64,000 nt of DNA from Brucella pseudogrignonensis (GCF_002252525.1 NZ_NNRM01000006.1:62001-126000), one strand, 5' to 3'; shown: positions 27,635 through 36,959, counted from the stretch's first letter. The notes: generated by a model from the sequence alone, not told the origin. Program-made: numbers and translations.

Positions 27635-27702
27635 ACCGGATTCTGAAGTCAGACCCCAACCGTGGGGTGACTTCGGGTTTTCTTAAACGAGGACAATCCG
27701 GT
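27635..27702 (-). promoter_or_regulatory. Nested inverted repeat upstream of dedA
   Basis: ACCGGATT 27635-27642 pairs with AATCCGGT 27695-27702. Inside lies GAAGTCA-GA-CCCCA (27645-27656) pairing with TGGGG-TGACTTC (27663-27674). The outer and inner stems together make a folded leader 20-90 bases before the dedA start on the reverse strand, or an insertion-like palindrome. Confidence 0.4.
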
Positions 27703-28222
27703 GCGTGAACCCCTCGCCTGCCTGCGCGTAACAAACGCTTGCAGCATTCTCTCAATGGCAAAGAACTTATTTGCCTATCAAGTCTTTTATATGCCGAACC
27801 ATCTCAGACAAGCATCAAAAATTGATGACATGGCTGCGAATTTTGCTGCGCAAATCATTTAGCCCGAACGAATAATGCCAGTCCCCTCTTGAGTGAAGCA
27901 TTAGCAAGTCCAAATCGAGCGTTGCGAATATGGAAATTCCTGCGCCCACTTACAACGTCATTTGGAAAAAATGATTCAAAATCAGAATCATGACAAGAAT
28001 GATTCCACTGGCAGAAATTTATTTTAGCAATCAAAACGATTAGTTTTCACTTATACGCGGAATAGGTGCATTGAGTATTTAATTAAAAACTCCACATTTC
28101 CGGGCTTTTTGAAATCTCCGCAACTTTTTTTCATTTTTTTATCACTGAAGGCTAGACAGACAGAAAAGCGGCCTTTATAGAACCGCTCACCTCACCGGGG
28201 CCGCTGCCTCGGAGAAGCGAGT
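27703..28222. other. AT-rich intergenic region
   Basis: No gene is seen between the dedA leader and tRNA-Lys. The stretch 27930-28140 is notably AT-rich. The final 60 bases (GC-rich CACCGGGGCCGCTGCC) probably hold the tRNA promoter and leader. Confidence 0.4.
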
Positions 28223-28298
<76 letters not shown>

Positions 28299-28468
28299 TT
28301 TTCTCCTCTTCTTTCAAAGAGTTACCGCTGATTACACGATAGCCGGACGAACCGGCTCAAGTTTCAATTGCGTTAAAAATCTTCTTCCTTGTTACTTGGA
28401 AATATCCAGCAATATTGCAGCCTAAATGCGCAAATAGGCATGGCGAAACCAATAAGGTGGTACTATGA

Positions 28469-29347
28469 GTGTGCCACATGACCCCCAAGAGCCTTGGTTA
28501 CACATTCACACTTCTAGCCGTTGCCATTTTTGCGGCACAAGATGGCATCTCGAAGTATCTCGGATCACATTACTCGCCCATCTTCATAACGATGGTGCGT
28601 TATTGGGCGTTTGCCGTTTTCGTGATTCTACTTGCGATGCGCGCCGGGGGAATTGCACGCGCTGCTTCGACTAAGCGTCCATTTTTGCAGATCTTCCGCG
28701 GCGTCTTGCTGGCAACGGAAATCGTTATCTTCGTATTCGGCCTTAGCCGGGTCGGCATGGCCATGGCGCAGTCAATCTTTCAGGTTGGCCCATTGCTCGT
28801 CACGATGCTCTCAGTGCCCTTCCTTGGCGAAAAAGTAGGCTGGCGTCGCTGGACCGCGATTGTAGTGGGTTTGTTCGGTGTTCTTCTCATCATCAATCCA
28901 ACTCATGTAAAATTCGACCTGAACTTGCTGTTCCCCATGGCTGCAACAACCATGTTTGCAATTTATGCGATTGCGACACGCGCAGTCAGCAAATCTGATA
29001 ACTCCATGACCAGCTTCTTCTATACGGGCATTGGCGGCGCTGTTGTACTAACCGCAGTCGGTCTTTTTCATATGGAACCAATTGCGCAGCATGACTGGCC
29101 CTGGATGGCGGCGCTTTGCGCCTGTGGCATTGCAAGCCATTATTGCCTCATCCGCGCCTACGACATTCTTGAAGCCGGTGAGGTGCAACCATTATCCTAT
29201 CTCCAGCTCGTGATTGGAGCGTTCATTGCAGTTCTTGTTTTCAACGAACATCTGACCTGGAATGTAGTGACCGGTGCAAGCATTGTCGTCGCGGCTGGCC
29301 TTTTCTCGATGTTTCGAGAGAGAAAGCTCGCAAGCAAGGCATCGTAA
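28469..29347 (+). CDS. EamA/DMT-family transporter
   Basis: A 292-residue protein with ten hydrophobic segments in two EamA repeats, the drug/metabolite transporter fold. The first repeat opens with LLAVAIFAAQDGISKYL and ends with LGEKVGWRRW; the second ends with LVFNEHLTWNVVTG. These carriers export amino acids, nucleosides or other metabolites; the substrate is unknown. GTG at 28469 sits about eight bases after GGTGG and is preferred over the ATG three codons later. An ATG at 28465 is closer to that site but is in another frame that stops after 69 codons. Confidence 0.85.
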   Translation: MCHMTPKSLGYTFTLLAVAIFAAQDGISKYLGSHYSPIFITMVRYWAFAVFVILLAMRAGGIARAASTKRPFLQIFRGVLLATEIVIFVFGLSRVGMAMAQSIFQVGPLLVTMLSVPFLGEKVGWRRWTAIVVGLFGVLLIINPTHVKFDLNLLFPMAATTMFAIYAIATRAVSKSDNSMTSFFYTGIGGAVVLTAVGLFHMEPIAQHDWPWMAALCACGIASHYCLIRAYDILEAGEVQPLSYLQLVIGAFIAVLVFNEHLTWNVVTGASIVVAAGLFSMFRERKLASKAS

Positions 29348-29456
29348 CATTACGAATTATTAATTGGCCTGTTCATATCAGGTTCACCTAAAATGGCTGA
29401 CATTGCTCACACGCCAATAAATGGCGCTGTGTATAGAGTAATGGAGTCAAATAACC

Positions 29457-29960
29457 ATGAAATCGAAGACCTTGTATATTGCAGTTATCGCTTCCGCATT
29501 GCTTTCCACCGCCGCATTCGCACAGGAAAAGGCCAGCGAAAATACAGACAAGTCAGCGACGGATACTTCCATTACGCAGAATGATGGATCTAAAGGCAAG
29601 CGCGGACCAATCGATCTCGAGAAATTCTCCCGCATGGACGAATTGAAAGCCGCCGACACAAATGGCGACGGAGTCCTCTCTCGCGATGAAATTGAAGCAC
29701 TTGCGCTCAAGCGCATGGTCAGCCGCGCAGCAGACCGCATGGAACGTCGCCTTGATGTAAAGGGCGATGGCAAAATCACTCTGGAAGCGATTGAAAAGCA
29801 GCGACAGAAGGAATTTGCAGCGCTTGATCGCAACGAAGATGGCAAGCTAGACCGCCACGAGCTACGTGCAGGCAAGAAGTTCCACCACCATGGCCCAAAG
29901 GGTCCGCATCACGGTGGCAGAGGCAAAATGGAACACCACCAGCCAAAGCCACAACAGTAA
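29457..29960 (+). CDS. Secreted EF-hand protein
   Basis: A 167-residue protein. The signal peptide MKSKTLYIAVIASALLSTAA ends near FAQ. Three calcium-binding EF-hand loops follow: DTNGDGVLSRDE, DVKGDGKITLEA and DRNEDGKLDRHE. The second has an Ala in the last Glu position and may bind weakly. The C-terminus is a His/Gly/Lys-rich tail (HHHGPKGPHHGGRG) that could chelate metals. It probably acts as a periplasmic calcium or metal binder; the partner is unknown. It is monocistronic with a strong terminator. Confidence 0.88.
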   Translation: MKSKTLYIAVIASALLSTAAFAQEKASENTDKSATDTSITQNDGSKGKRGPIDLEKFSRMDELKAADTNGDGVLSRDEIEALALKRMVSRAADRMERRLDVKGDGKITLEAIEKQRQKEFAALDRNEDGKLDRHELRAGKKFHHHGPKGPHHGGRGKMEHHQPKPQQ

Positions 29961-29971
29961 AATAAACATTA

Positions 29972-30004
29972 CGAAAAAGCCCCGCAATGCGGGGCTTTTT
30001 TGTT
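29972..30004 (+). terminator. Intrinsic terminator of the EF-hand gene
   Basis: AAAAAGCCCCGC pairs with GCGGGGCTTTTT across a three-base loop, followed by T/G. It may serve the convergent fucU-like gene as well. Confidence 0.9.
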
Positions 30005-30008
30005 TCCA

Positions 30009-30431
30009 TTATGAGCGAATAACGCCCTTCTTGAAAATGATATTGCCATAGAGACGCTTTTCGCCAGAGCGGATGACTGCATAGGCAGAACTCGCCCGAT
30101 CGTAGAACGCAAAGCGATCAATCGGATCAACAGCTATCTTGCGGCCTTCTGCCTTCTCAATGATAGCTTCAAACTCACCAAAAATCGCAGGCGTCTCGCT
30201 AGGGCACTCCATCACAGCCGCTGGCTTATCAACAAAGTCGTCGAGCGGCAGCAGAGAAAGCACAGCGTCTGCAATATCTGTCGCACTGATCCCCGGAAAG
30301 TCCAGAACCTGCACACCGGAAGCCTGTGCTGGATAATTGGCATCAACGATAACAAGATCGTCGCCATGGCCCATATCCGCAAGCACTTCAAGAAGCGAGC
30401 CGGTCAGCAGTGGGTTTAGATTTTTAAGCAT
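30009..30431 (-). CDS. FucU/RbsD-family sugar mutarotase
   Basis: A 140-residue protein starting MLKNLNPLLTGSLLEVLADM and continuing GHGDDLVIVDANYPA. This is the FucU/RbsD fold that interconverts anomers of L-fucose or pyranose/furanose forms of ribose. YGNIIFKKGVI at the end is also typical. The histidine of the E. coli DAHFPA motif is Asn here, as in many homologues. The start at 30431 is chosen from family alignment; the frame extends 40 codons upstream with no homology. A perfect palindrome lies 57 bases upstream. The sugar is not known. Confidence 0.85.
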   Translation of the reverse strand: MLKNLNPLLTGSLLEVLADMGHGDDLVIVDANYPAQASGVQVLDFPGISATDIADAVLSLLPLDDFVDKPAAVMECPSETPAIFGEFEAIIEKAEGRKIAVDPIDRFAFYDRASSAYAVIRSGEKRLYGNIIFKKGVIRS

Positions 30432-30487
30432 TGGGTAAATCCGAATGGTGGAGTTTGAATGCGCGCACCCTATAGCATCACCGTAAT

Positions 30488-30501
30488 AACCGATATCGGT
30501 T
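30488..30501. promoter_or_regulatory. Perfect palindrome upstream of the fucU-like gene
   Basis: AACCGATATCGGTT is a perfect 14-base dyad, 57 bases before the start codon on the reverse strand. Its size and centre suit a LacI-type operator. No regulator gene is adjacent. Confidence 0.4.
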
Positions 30502-30574
30502 TCTGGAGACATGGGGCAAAGATAAAAGACGCGAAAGTGTCGTGTCCACACTCATTATGGTGATCACAAGCGAC

Positions 30575-30606
30575 AAAAAACGCCGGCTGATTAAAGCCGG
30601 CGTTTC
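30575..30606 (-). terminator. Intrinsic terminator of the 678-residue protein gene
   Basis: On the reverse strand AAACGCCGGC pairs with GCCGGCGTTT (forward 30578-30587 and 30596-30605), followed by TTTG. Confidence 0.85.
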
Positions 30607-30636
30607 CAGTTGATCACTTAAAAAGGGAAGGTACCG

Positions 30637-32673
30637 TTATTCGGCTTTCGCTTCAATATTGACCTTATCGAGCAGCGCTAGCGGGTTCTGCGATGCCGCA
30701 ACCATTTCCAGCGCACCAATACCCTTGTCAGACTTGGACTTGACCGTCACCTCAAAGATATTTGGCTTAGCAAGGAATGTCGAAAAAGCAGTGATCGCAT
30801 CTTGAAGCTGCGGTTGATCGGCAGCAAGTTCCTGCAGAACTGCATTGGCAATCATGGTCAAAGCGCTGCGAGCATCTTCGACAGTCATGTTGTTTTCGTC
30901 TGCGTAGAACTTGAGACCCTTTTCAATCAGGCCCTGTTCTTCAATCTTGAGCTTTACCTCACGAGCCTTGAGGCCGAGAAGTGCAACCTGTGCCAGAACT
31001 TTATCACCGGAGAAGAACTCTTTGGTGAAGCCGCCCAATAGACCAGACATGGAAATTTTTCCCATGTCCTGACCGCTGACCGACAGATCCTTGATGACGA
31101 GGCTCTGGCTGGCTTCATCCCAATTTGCTTCCAGATTGGATGAAACGTTTACACGGTCATAGCCGAGCTTGCGCAGCTGCTGATACATTTCTTCACGGCT
31201 GTTCGCGGGAACAGGCAAAGACATATCCTCATAGGCAACACGAATATCAGTCGGAATACCGTTGAACGGCTTGTTCAACGCCAGCTCGTAGCTCTTCATG
31301 CTGAACTTGATGCGCTCAGGCAAACCGGTTGCTGGCGGCGTTGCAGTTGTGTCCTGATCTTCCTCAACATCAACATCGTCATTGGCGTTGCTGTCGCCCG
31401 GCAGGTCAGCATCAACACCTTTGACGACCATCGTGCCGAATTCAGGCAGCATGGTCGTGAACGGGAAATTCTCCATTTCCTGGTCGCTCAGACCTGCAAA
31501 CTTTGTCACGGCCTCTGCTGACGGCGCCCAATTGAAGCCTTTAAGTGAGAATTCGTCCAGCTTCACGAAGTCGGTGCCGTTACCAGCCGAGAAGCCATTA
31601 AGCGACATGTCGAGCTTCTTATTGTCGAAGGACATCGCCATCTTGTCGATTTTGCCTTCGCCCTTTTCTGGATCACCCGGCTGGATTTTCATCCCGAGTA
31701 ACTCGACGTCGCCCTTACCAATCGTGTCGAAGAGACCGATCAGACGCATGAAGAACTCTTTACGTTCTTCCTGCGAAAGAGATTCGATGTCCTTGGCTGC
31801 TTCCAGTTTCTGTAGTGTTTCGGTAAACGGCTCTGCAGGCAGGCGCATGGTAAAGCCGTTGCTGCGAACTTCGTCATAGCTGAAGCTCGACTTCGTGCCC
31901 TTTACGGCGATATTCTTCGCAGAAAACGGTCCATAAATCGGCTTCGCTTCCGTATCGTTCGGGCCAGCCTTCTCAGTATAAAGACGCGCTATGAAAACGC
32001 CGTCGATATCCTTGCCTTCCGATGCGCCGATCGTACCAGCCATACGTTCTTCATTAATCGTGCCGTTCTCATCGGGCAGCGAAAGATCAAGATCGAATGT
32101 CGCGCCACTTGAAGTGTAACGTGCGACATGCCCGTGAACGATGTCTTCCAGCGCGACATCTTTATAAGACGTCTTCTGTTCCTTATCGTTCAACATCTGA
32201 ACGATGTTGATTTCAGGCACCGACATGCGCTTGGCAGAAACACGCCCAACGCGTTCAGCAAGGCTCAACTCGCCATTACCGAATGTATCGCGCAGCATCT
32301 GGATATCGAAATTCGCATCGTCGATAAGAACACTCGGCATCTCAATCTTAAACTGAGCGATTTCCGTCTTGATACCCTTGGCATCAAGCATGCCATTCAG
32401 AAACAGTACTTTTGGACGACCTTCGATCGAAGCGATGGTGACGTTCGTGCCGTTTTTCAAAGGCAGGACCACATCGGTCAGCTTTATGTGGCCGAGAAAA
32501 TCTGCCGAAACAGAAGTAGCCTTGCCGCCACGCCGCTCAAGCTGGGCGTTAATCGTCTTTTCGAGTGTGATCTTGTATCCGACTGCACCTGCAGCCGCGA
32601 TGGCTATGACTGCGACAGCTGCCCAAAGCGCTTTGCGTCCGCCCTTGCGTTTTCCGCTCGTTGCCTGCTCCAC
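30637..32673 (-). CDS. Large envelope protein of unknown function
   Basis: A 678-residue protein. A basic N-terminus (SGKRKGGRKALW) is followed by one membrane segment (residues about 14-33, AAVAVIAIAAAGAVGY), so most of it should lie in the periplasm. The body is rich in alternating short beta-strand-like segments such as VSADFLGHIKLTDVVLPLKN, with an acidic low-complexity insert (DDVDVEEDQDTTATPP) near residue 430. The pattern recalls AsmA-like or DUF945-like envelope proteins, but I cannot assign a family. It is monocistronic with its own terminator. Confidence 0.75.
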   Translation of the reverse strand: MEQATSGKRKGGRKALWAAVAVIAIAAAGAVGYKITLEKTINAQLERRGGKATSVSADFLGHIKLTDVVLPLKNGTNVTIASIEGRPKVLFLNGMLDAKGIKTEIAQFKIEMPSVLIDDANFDIQMLRDTFGNGELSLAERVGRVSAKRMSVPEINIVQMLNDKEQKTSYKDVALEDIVHGHVARYTSSGATFDLDLSLPDENGTINEERMAGTIGASEGKDIDGVFIARLYTEKAGPNDTEAKPIYGPFSAKNIAVKGTKSSFSYDEVRSNGFTMRLPAEPFTETLQKLEAAKDIESLSQEERKEFFMRLIGLFDTIGKGDVELLGMKIQPGDPEKGEGKIDKMAMSFDNKKLDMSLNGFSAGNGTDFVKLDEFSLKGFNWAPSAEAVTKFAGLSDQEMENFPFTTMLPEFGTMVVKGVDADLPGDSNANDDVDVEEDQDTTATPPATGLPERIKFSMKSYELALNKPFNGIPTDIRVAYEDMSLPVPANSREEMYQQLRKLGYDRVNVSSNLEANWDEASQSLVIKDLSVSGQDMGKISMSGLLGGFTKEFFSGDKVLAQVALLGLKAREVKLKIEEQGLIEKGLKFYADENNMTVEDARSALTMIANAVLQELAADQPQLQDAITAFSTFLAKPNIFEVTVKSKSDKGIGALEMVAASQNPLALLDKVNIEAKAE

Positions 32674-32791
32674 GATTTCTCATCCTTTCAGCGCAATTTC
32701 AACGGGATCTGATAGATGATTGGTTAATCACAAGAAATTGTAAGAGCAAGCAGGATCGGTAAAGATTAAGATTTTTCGGCCGCCAGATGTG

Positions 32792-32822
32792 AAAAATCCT
32801 GCACATTCTGGAAGGATTTTGC
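32792..32822 (-). terminator. Intrinsic terminator of the sugar ABC/SDR operon
   Basis: On the reverse strand AAAATCC (forward 32814-32820) pairs with GGATTTT (forward 32793-32799), and the arm runs into further Ts. It lies 22 bases after the SDR stop codon. Confidence 0.65.
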
Positions 32823-32843
32823 AGAAATTGGTGCAGAAGAGCC

Positions 32844-33653
32844 TCAGAGCGGGTTTGCTGGATGCGGCGACGAATCGTATGCACCCCAGATCGACTGGTC
32901 GAAATTAACGATTGCACCAGTCATCATTCCGGATTCTTCCGACGCCAGAAACGCAATCGCGCGCGCAACTTCCTTGGGATCAATCAGACGTCCAAATGGC
33001 TGGGCCTTGACCGCTTCATCCAACCAATTGGCGGGTGCGCCGTGGAATTCGCGCTGGATACGATCTTCGCCATCCGATGCCATCCAGCCGATATTGAGGC
33101 TGTTGACGCGGATGCGATTACGCAGCACCGAATAGGCAATATTGCGCGTGAGCGTATCAAGCGCACCCTTGGATGCACAATAAGCAGCGATGAATGGTTG
33201 GCCGCCCATGGAGGACATGGACGAAATATTGACAATTGCTCCTTCAACCTTATCGCGCCGGAAAAGCTTGATCGCTTCCTGAATAAGAAAGAAAGGTGCA
33301 CGCGTATTGACCGCAAAAAGCCGATCAAACAGTTCAGGCGACGTATCAAGTATATCGCCACGATCCGTCAGCCCCGCTGCATTGACGAGAATATCAAGCC
33401 GTCCAAAAACCCGATCCGCTTCAGCAATCACCTGACGGCAATCTTCGACCTTTTCCAGATCGGCCTGAACAAAGACGGCCTTTGCACCAAGCTGCTCCAG
33501 CGCGTTGGCCTGCGCCTTGCCTTTTTCAGCTGAGCGACCGCAAATCACTATGCCCTTCGCGCCACGTTCGGCAAAAAGTCGTGCTGTAGCCGCACCAAGA
33601 CCTTGGGTGCCGCCAGTGATGACCGCAACCTTGCCATTCAATTGTCCGCTCAT
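32844..33653 (-). CDS. Short-chain dehydrogenase/reductase (SDR)
   Basis: A 269-residue classical SDR. It has the cofactor motif [12 protein letters not shown] near residue 14, NAAGL in the central strand, serine in NISSMSS, and the catalytic YCASK (Tyr near residue 160). It reduces or oxidises a sugar or polyol with NAD(P). It is the last gene of the operon with a sugar ABC importer and faces a Gfo/Idh/MocA dehydrogenase, so it likely acts on the imported sugar. The start at 33653 is chosen because the SDR fold begins there; the longer frame overlaps the ATPase gene. Confidence 0.9.
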   Translation of the reverse strand: MSGQLNGKVAVITGGTQGLGAATARLFAERGAKGIVICGRSAEKGKAQANALEQLGAKAVFVQADLEKVEDCRQVIAEADRVFGRLDILVNAAGLTDRGDILDTSPELFDRLFAVNTRAPFFLIQEAIKLFRRDKVEGAIVNISSMSSMGGQPFIAAYCASKGALDTLTRNIAYSVLRNRIRVNSLNIGWMASDGEDRIQREFHGAPANWLDEAVKAQPFGRLIDPKEVARAIAFLASEESGMMTGAIVNFDQSIWGAYDSSPHPANPL

Positions 33654-33672
33654 TTCTGGCTCCGAATATAAG

Positions 33673-34452
33673 TTAAACCCGTCCACCCAACGCAGATGAG
33701 AGATCAGCCAGTTCCTGGCCGCCTGCCATGAGGCTCTGCAGCTCATCCATGTCCACATCGCTTCTGGTGCGAGTTCCAAGCGTGGCACCGCGATTAAGCA
33801 CGGTAAACTTGTCGCCTACGGCATGAGCGTGGCGCACATTATGCGTGATGAAGATCACACCAAGCCCTCGCTCACGCACAAGGTTGATATACTTCAGCAC
33901 CATAGCAGTCTGACGCACGCCAAGCGCCGAGGTTGGCTCATCGAGGATCAACACTTTCGCACCAAAGTAGACTGCCCGTGCAATCGCTACACATTGTCGT
34001 TCGCCACCCGACAACGTGCCAACGGCCTGCTGCGGATCGCGGACATCAATTCCGATCTTCTTCATCTCTTCACGGGTCACATCTTCTGCGAACTGCGTGT
34101 CAAACCAGCGAACTGGCCCAATCCCCTTGGTCGGTTCCCGACCGAGAAAGAAATTTCGCATGACCGACATAAGAGGGATCATCGCAAGATCCTGATAGAC
34201 CGTCGCAATGCCGTGATCGAGCGCATCGCGCGGACTGTTGAAGACAACCTGTTTGCCTTCAACAAAAAACTCTCCGCTTGTTGGTTTGTGCACGCCGGAC
34301 AGTGTTTTAATCAGTGTCGACTTACCGGCACCGTTGTCACCAAGCAGACAGTGTACCTGCCCCGGTTCCACACTGAGTGAAACGCCGTTCAGTGCAATAA
34401 CCGGGCCGAAGTGTTTGACAAGATTGCGAACTTCAATGATCGGGGTTGTCAT
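33673..34452 (-). CDS. Sugar ABC transporter ATP-binding protein
   Basis: A 259-residue single-domain ATPase of the carbohydrate uptake type 2 family. Motifs are Walker [10 protein letters not shown], signature [10 protein letters not shown], Walker [13 protein letters not shown] and the switch histidine in FITHN. Most carbohydrate importers of this type have a double ATPase; this one has a single domain, as in the fructose-type FrcA. It powers uptake with the permease and binding protein upstream. It lies 20 bases before the SDR gene in the same operon. Confidence 0.92.
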   Translation of the reverse strand: MTTPIIEVRNLVKHFGPVIALNGVSLSVEPGQVHCLLGDNGAGKSTLIKTLSGVHKPTSGEFFVEGKQVVFNSPRDALDHGIATVYQDLAMIPLMSVMRNFFLGREPTKGIGPVRWFDTQFAEDVTREEMKKIGIDVRDPQQAVGTLSGGERQCVAIARAVYFGAKVLILDEPTSALGVRQTAMVLKYINLVRERGLGVIFITHNVRHAHAVGDKFTVLNRGATLGTRTRSDVDMDELQSLMAGGQELADLSSALGGRV

Positions 34453-34527
34453 AGTGCATACTCCCTATCAACGCAGTTTCGGGAAAGTTAGGAAGCGGTT
34501 TCCCTGAAACTGCGTGAATGCTGAAAC

Positions 34528-35682
34528 CTATCGCTCGCCGGTGGCGCGCTTACGGATAAAGTTGTTGAAGAGAACGGCGATCAGCAGCATTCCGCCAAGG
34601 AATACCAAGTACCAGTCCTGATCAATCGTCGTGTAAGTCAGGCCAATCAGCACCATACCGAAGATGATCGAGCCGAAGAATGCCCCAATGGCCGAACCAT
34701 AGCCGCCGGTAAGCAGACAGCCCCCGATAACAGCCGCAATAATCGCTTCGAATTCCTTCTGGAAGCCGCGCCGCGCATCCGTCGACCCCGCATCAAGCAC
34801 AGTAAGAATTGCAACAAGTGCTGCTGCCATTGCCGTACACATGAAGAGAATTGTCTTCACACGGCGCACAGGCACGCCCGAATTGCGCGCAGCCAGCGCA
34901 TCACCACCAGACGCGAAAATCCAGTTACCGAAGCGGGTTCGCACCAGAACGTAGGTCGCCACGAGAGCGATGCCGATGAACCAGAGAACTTCGACCGGCA
35001 CACCCTTCACCGTCGGTTGGCCATTTGGGAACTTCGCGATGAGGTCTTTTTCCGCAAGCCATTCAAACAATCCTTGAAAAGCATCACCAGAAAACAATCC
35101 CGCAAGATAGCTCGTGCCGACAGCTTCCTTCACGCCACGCAATTGCGTTGCACCACCCGTCGCCCATTTGAGGCCGACCAGCGAAAGCCCACGCAGGATG
35201 AACAGAAACGCCAGCGTAACGATGAAGGAGGGCAAGCCGGTTTTAAGCACAATCTGCGCGTTCACAGCCCCCACAAGCGCCGCGAAAACCAGTGTCAGAA
35301 TGATGGCAACGATGAGCGGTACCTGCCAAACGACGAGGGCAGCAGCGAATATTAGGCCAGCGAACGCTATCATTGAGCCGATAGAAAGATCAAACTCGCC
35401 ACCGATCATGAGCAATGCTGCAGCCACAGCAAGAATGCCAAGCTGCGATGCAGGCGCCATAAAATTCATAATACCGGCGGCGGTGAACATTGCCGGATTG
35501 GCTGTCGACAGGAAGAAGATCGTGATGAGCACGAGACCTGAAACCGCACCCAGTTCAGGCCGACTAAGCATCCGCTGAAGTGCACTGGCGTTCTTCAGCC
35601 GCTCATCCCGTTGCGCAGCTGCGATCGCCGGATCATTTGCTGCGGTCTGAGCGGGCTGCTCTGATGAAGTTGGCTCACTCAT
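34528..35682 (-). CDS. Sugar ABC transporter permease
   Basis: A 384-residue permease of the RbsC/FrcC type with about ten hydrophobic segments. The typical signatures are GGEFDLSIGSMIAFAGLIF (residues about 85-103) and GGCLLTGGYGSAIGAFFGS near residue 320. The N-terminus is a hydrophilic Ser/Ala/Glu-rich stretch. The ATG at 35682 was chosen because AAGGAGGA precedes it. It lies between the ATPase and the binding-protein genes, separated from the latter by a hairpin and a palindromic repeat. Confidence 0.92.
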   Translation of the reverse strand: MSEPTSSEQPAQTAANDPAIAAAQRDERLKNASALQRMLSRPELGAVSGLVLITIFFLSTANPAMFTAAGIMNFMAPASQLGILAVAAALLMIGGEFDLSIGSMIAFAGLIFAAALVVWQVPLIVAIILTLVFAALVGAVNAQIVLKTGLPSFIVTLAFLFILRGLSLVGLKWATGGATQLRGVKEAVGTSYLAGLFSGDAFQGLFEWLAEKDLIAKFPNGQPTVKGVPVEVLWFIGIALVATYVLVRTRFGNWIFASGGDALAARNSGVPVRRVKTILFMCTAMAAALVAILTVLDAGSTDARRGFQKEFEAIIAAVIGGCLLTGGYGSAIGAFFGSIIFGMVLIGLTYTTIDQDWYLVFLGGMLLIAVLFNNFIRKRATGER

Positions 35683-35731
35683 GCTTTCCTCCTTCAAGCG
35701 TATCCGCGAAAATACGCATTAAAACAATTCC

Positions 35732-35774
35732 CTAGAGCACCATTTTGATTCAATTTGAGAGAAACGCGCTCTAG
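35732..35774. repeat. Palindromic intergenic repeat
   Basis: CTAGAGC 35732-35738 is matched by GCTCTAG 35768-35774, enclosing TTTGATTCAATTTGAGAGAA. This is the general form of a short repeat widespread between genes of Brucella/Ochrobactrum and relatives. It sits inside the sugar ABC operon. Confidence 0.6.
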
Positions 35775-35820
35775 ACAACGCGACATGAAGGTCGCGAACT
35801 TATGGGTATGGATACTCGAT

Positions 35821-35843
35821 CCCGCCCATTTTCATGGGCGGGG
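35821..35843 (-). terminator. Intra-operon hairpin after the binding-protein gene
   Basis: CCCGCCCAT 35821-35829 pairs with ATGGGCGGG 35834-35842. There is no T-run, so it is likely to protect the 3' end of the binding-protein message and raise its level over the permease, as in many ABC operons. Confidence 0.6.
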
Positions 35844-35872
35844 TGAGATATTCAAAAGTTATGCGTTGCTGC

Positions 35873-36802
35873 TTAGCGGATGCCCTTGGCAGACAGTTCA
35901 ACCACCTGCTTGGCTTTGTCCTTGGTAATCAGGTTCGGGCCCGACGGCACATTGCCGCCCGGCATCAGGCCGTATTTCGCATTGAGCGCCAGAAACGCAA
36001 CTGGCAGATAACCCTGCAGGAACTGTTGCTGGTCAATCGCGAAATCCGCTTTTCCGTTTTCAACGGCCTCAAGGAAGCCAGCCGACATATCGAAAGTGGC
36101 AATGTGAATGCCTTCGCGACCACTTTCTGAAGCTGCCTTTACGGCTGGCTCACCGGCCAGCGTTGCATTCAGCGTCAGAATTGTATCGACCGCCGTGTCA
36201 GATGCGAGTGCTGCACGCACCTTGGATTCATTTTCAGTCGGATCAGCCGAGGTGGGCAGAACTGTCACATCGCCAAAACCTTCCTTGAAGCCCGCGCAAC
36301 GCTGATCAAGCGAGACGTTACCGACTTCCTGATTGACGCAGATGCCTTTCTTGCCACCAGCCTTTTTAAGTGCTTCACCGGCAACCTTGCCAGCATCGAA
36401 CTCATCCTGACCGACATGCAGCAAGGCACCAAGCTTTTTGGAAGCATCCGAACCTGCGTTCATCGAAATAACCGGAATACCGGCTGCAACAGCACGTTCA
36501 ATCGACGGCCCGAGCGCGTCGGCATCGGGAATCGAAACAACGATGCCCTGCGGGTTCTGGTTGATTGCAGCATCAATCAGCTGCGCCATCTGCACCATGT
36601 CGAATGTTTCAGGTGCGCGATAATCAACCTTTGCACCTGTATCCTTGGCTGCTTCCGCAACACCATTCTTCACAACCGACCAGAAAGGATCGGATGCCTG
36701 GCCGTGACTGACAACAACAATGCTGACATCCTGTGCCTGCGCCGCAAATGACGCAGCCATCAGCGCAACGCCAGCAACTGCCGATTTCAATAGAGATTTC
36801 AT
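35873..36802 (-). CDS. Sugar-binding periplasmic protein of an ABC transporter
   Basis: A 309-residue ribose-type (type I periplasmic binding fold) solute-binding protein. The signal peptide MKSLLKSAVAGVALMAASFA ends before AQAQ. The mature part shows VVVSHGQASDPFWSVVKNGV and IPDADALGPSIERAVAAGIP, typical of carbohydrate binders. The ATG at 36802 follows GGGAGGAG at the right distance; a GTG two codons earlier abuts that site. It is first in the operon binding protein-permease-ATPase-SDR. The ligand is unknown, but a possible IolR-type site upstream points to inositol or a related polyol. Confidence 0.9.
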   Translation of the reverse strand: MKSLLKSAVAGVALMAASFAAQAQDVSIVVVSHGQASDPFWSVVKNGVAEAAKDTGAKVDYRAPETFDMVQMAQLIDAAINQNPQGIVVSIPDADALGPSIERAVAAGIPVISMNAGSDASKKLGALLHVGQDEFDAGKVAGEALKKAGGKKGICVNQEVGNVSLDQRCAGFKEGFGDVTVLPTSADPTENESKVRAALASDTAVDTILTLNATLAGEPAVKAASESGREGIHIATFDMSAGFLEAVENGKADFAIDQQQFLQGYLPVAFLALNAKYGLMPGGNVPSGPNLITKDKAKQVVELSAKGIR

Positions 36803-36932
36803 GTTCACTCCTCCCTGCCCGGCACTCCCCGCCGGTTTGTTAATTTATCTGCACCTCGTTCAGAGCTAATTCCGGGGCTGCCTCCACGCATTTGATCCCG
36901 GCAATTTCGCTGCAATCTTTGTCATTTAATAG

Positions 36933-36947
36933 AATGAAACATTCATT
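36933..36947. promoter_or_regulatory. Dyad in the divergent promoter region
   Basis: AATGAAACATTCATT is an imperfect inverted repeat about 13 bases before the IolR-like palindrome, between the divergent sugar ABC operon and the Gfo/Idh gene. It may be a second operator half-site. Confidence 0.3.
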
Positions 36948-36959
36948 AGAAAATTCTCG

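Noticed and set aside
28465-28674. ATG-initiated frame with the best ribosome site before the DMT transporter
   Set aside because: It stops after 69 codons and has no transporter similarity. The transporter frame starts at GTG 28469.
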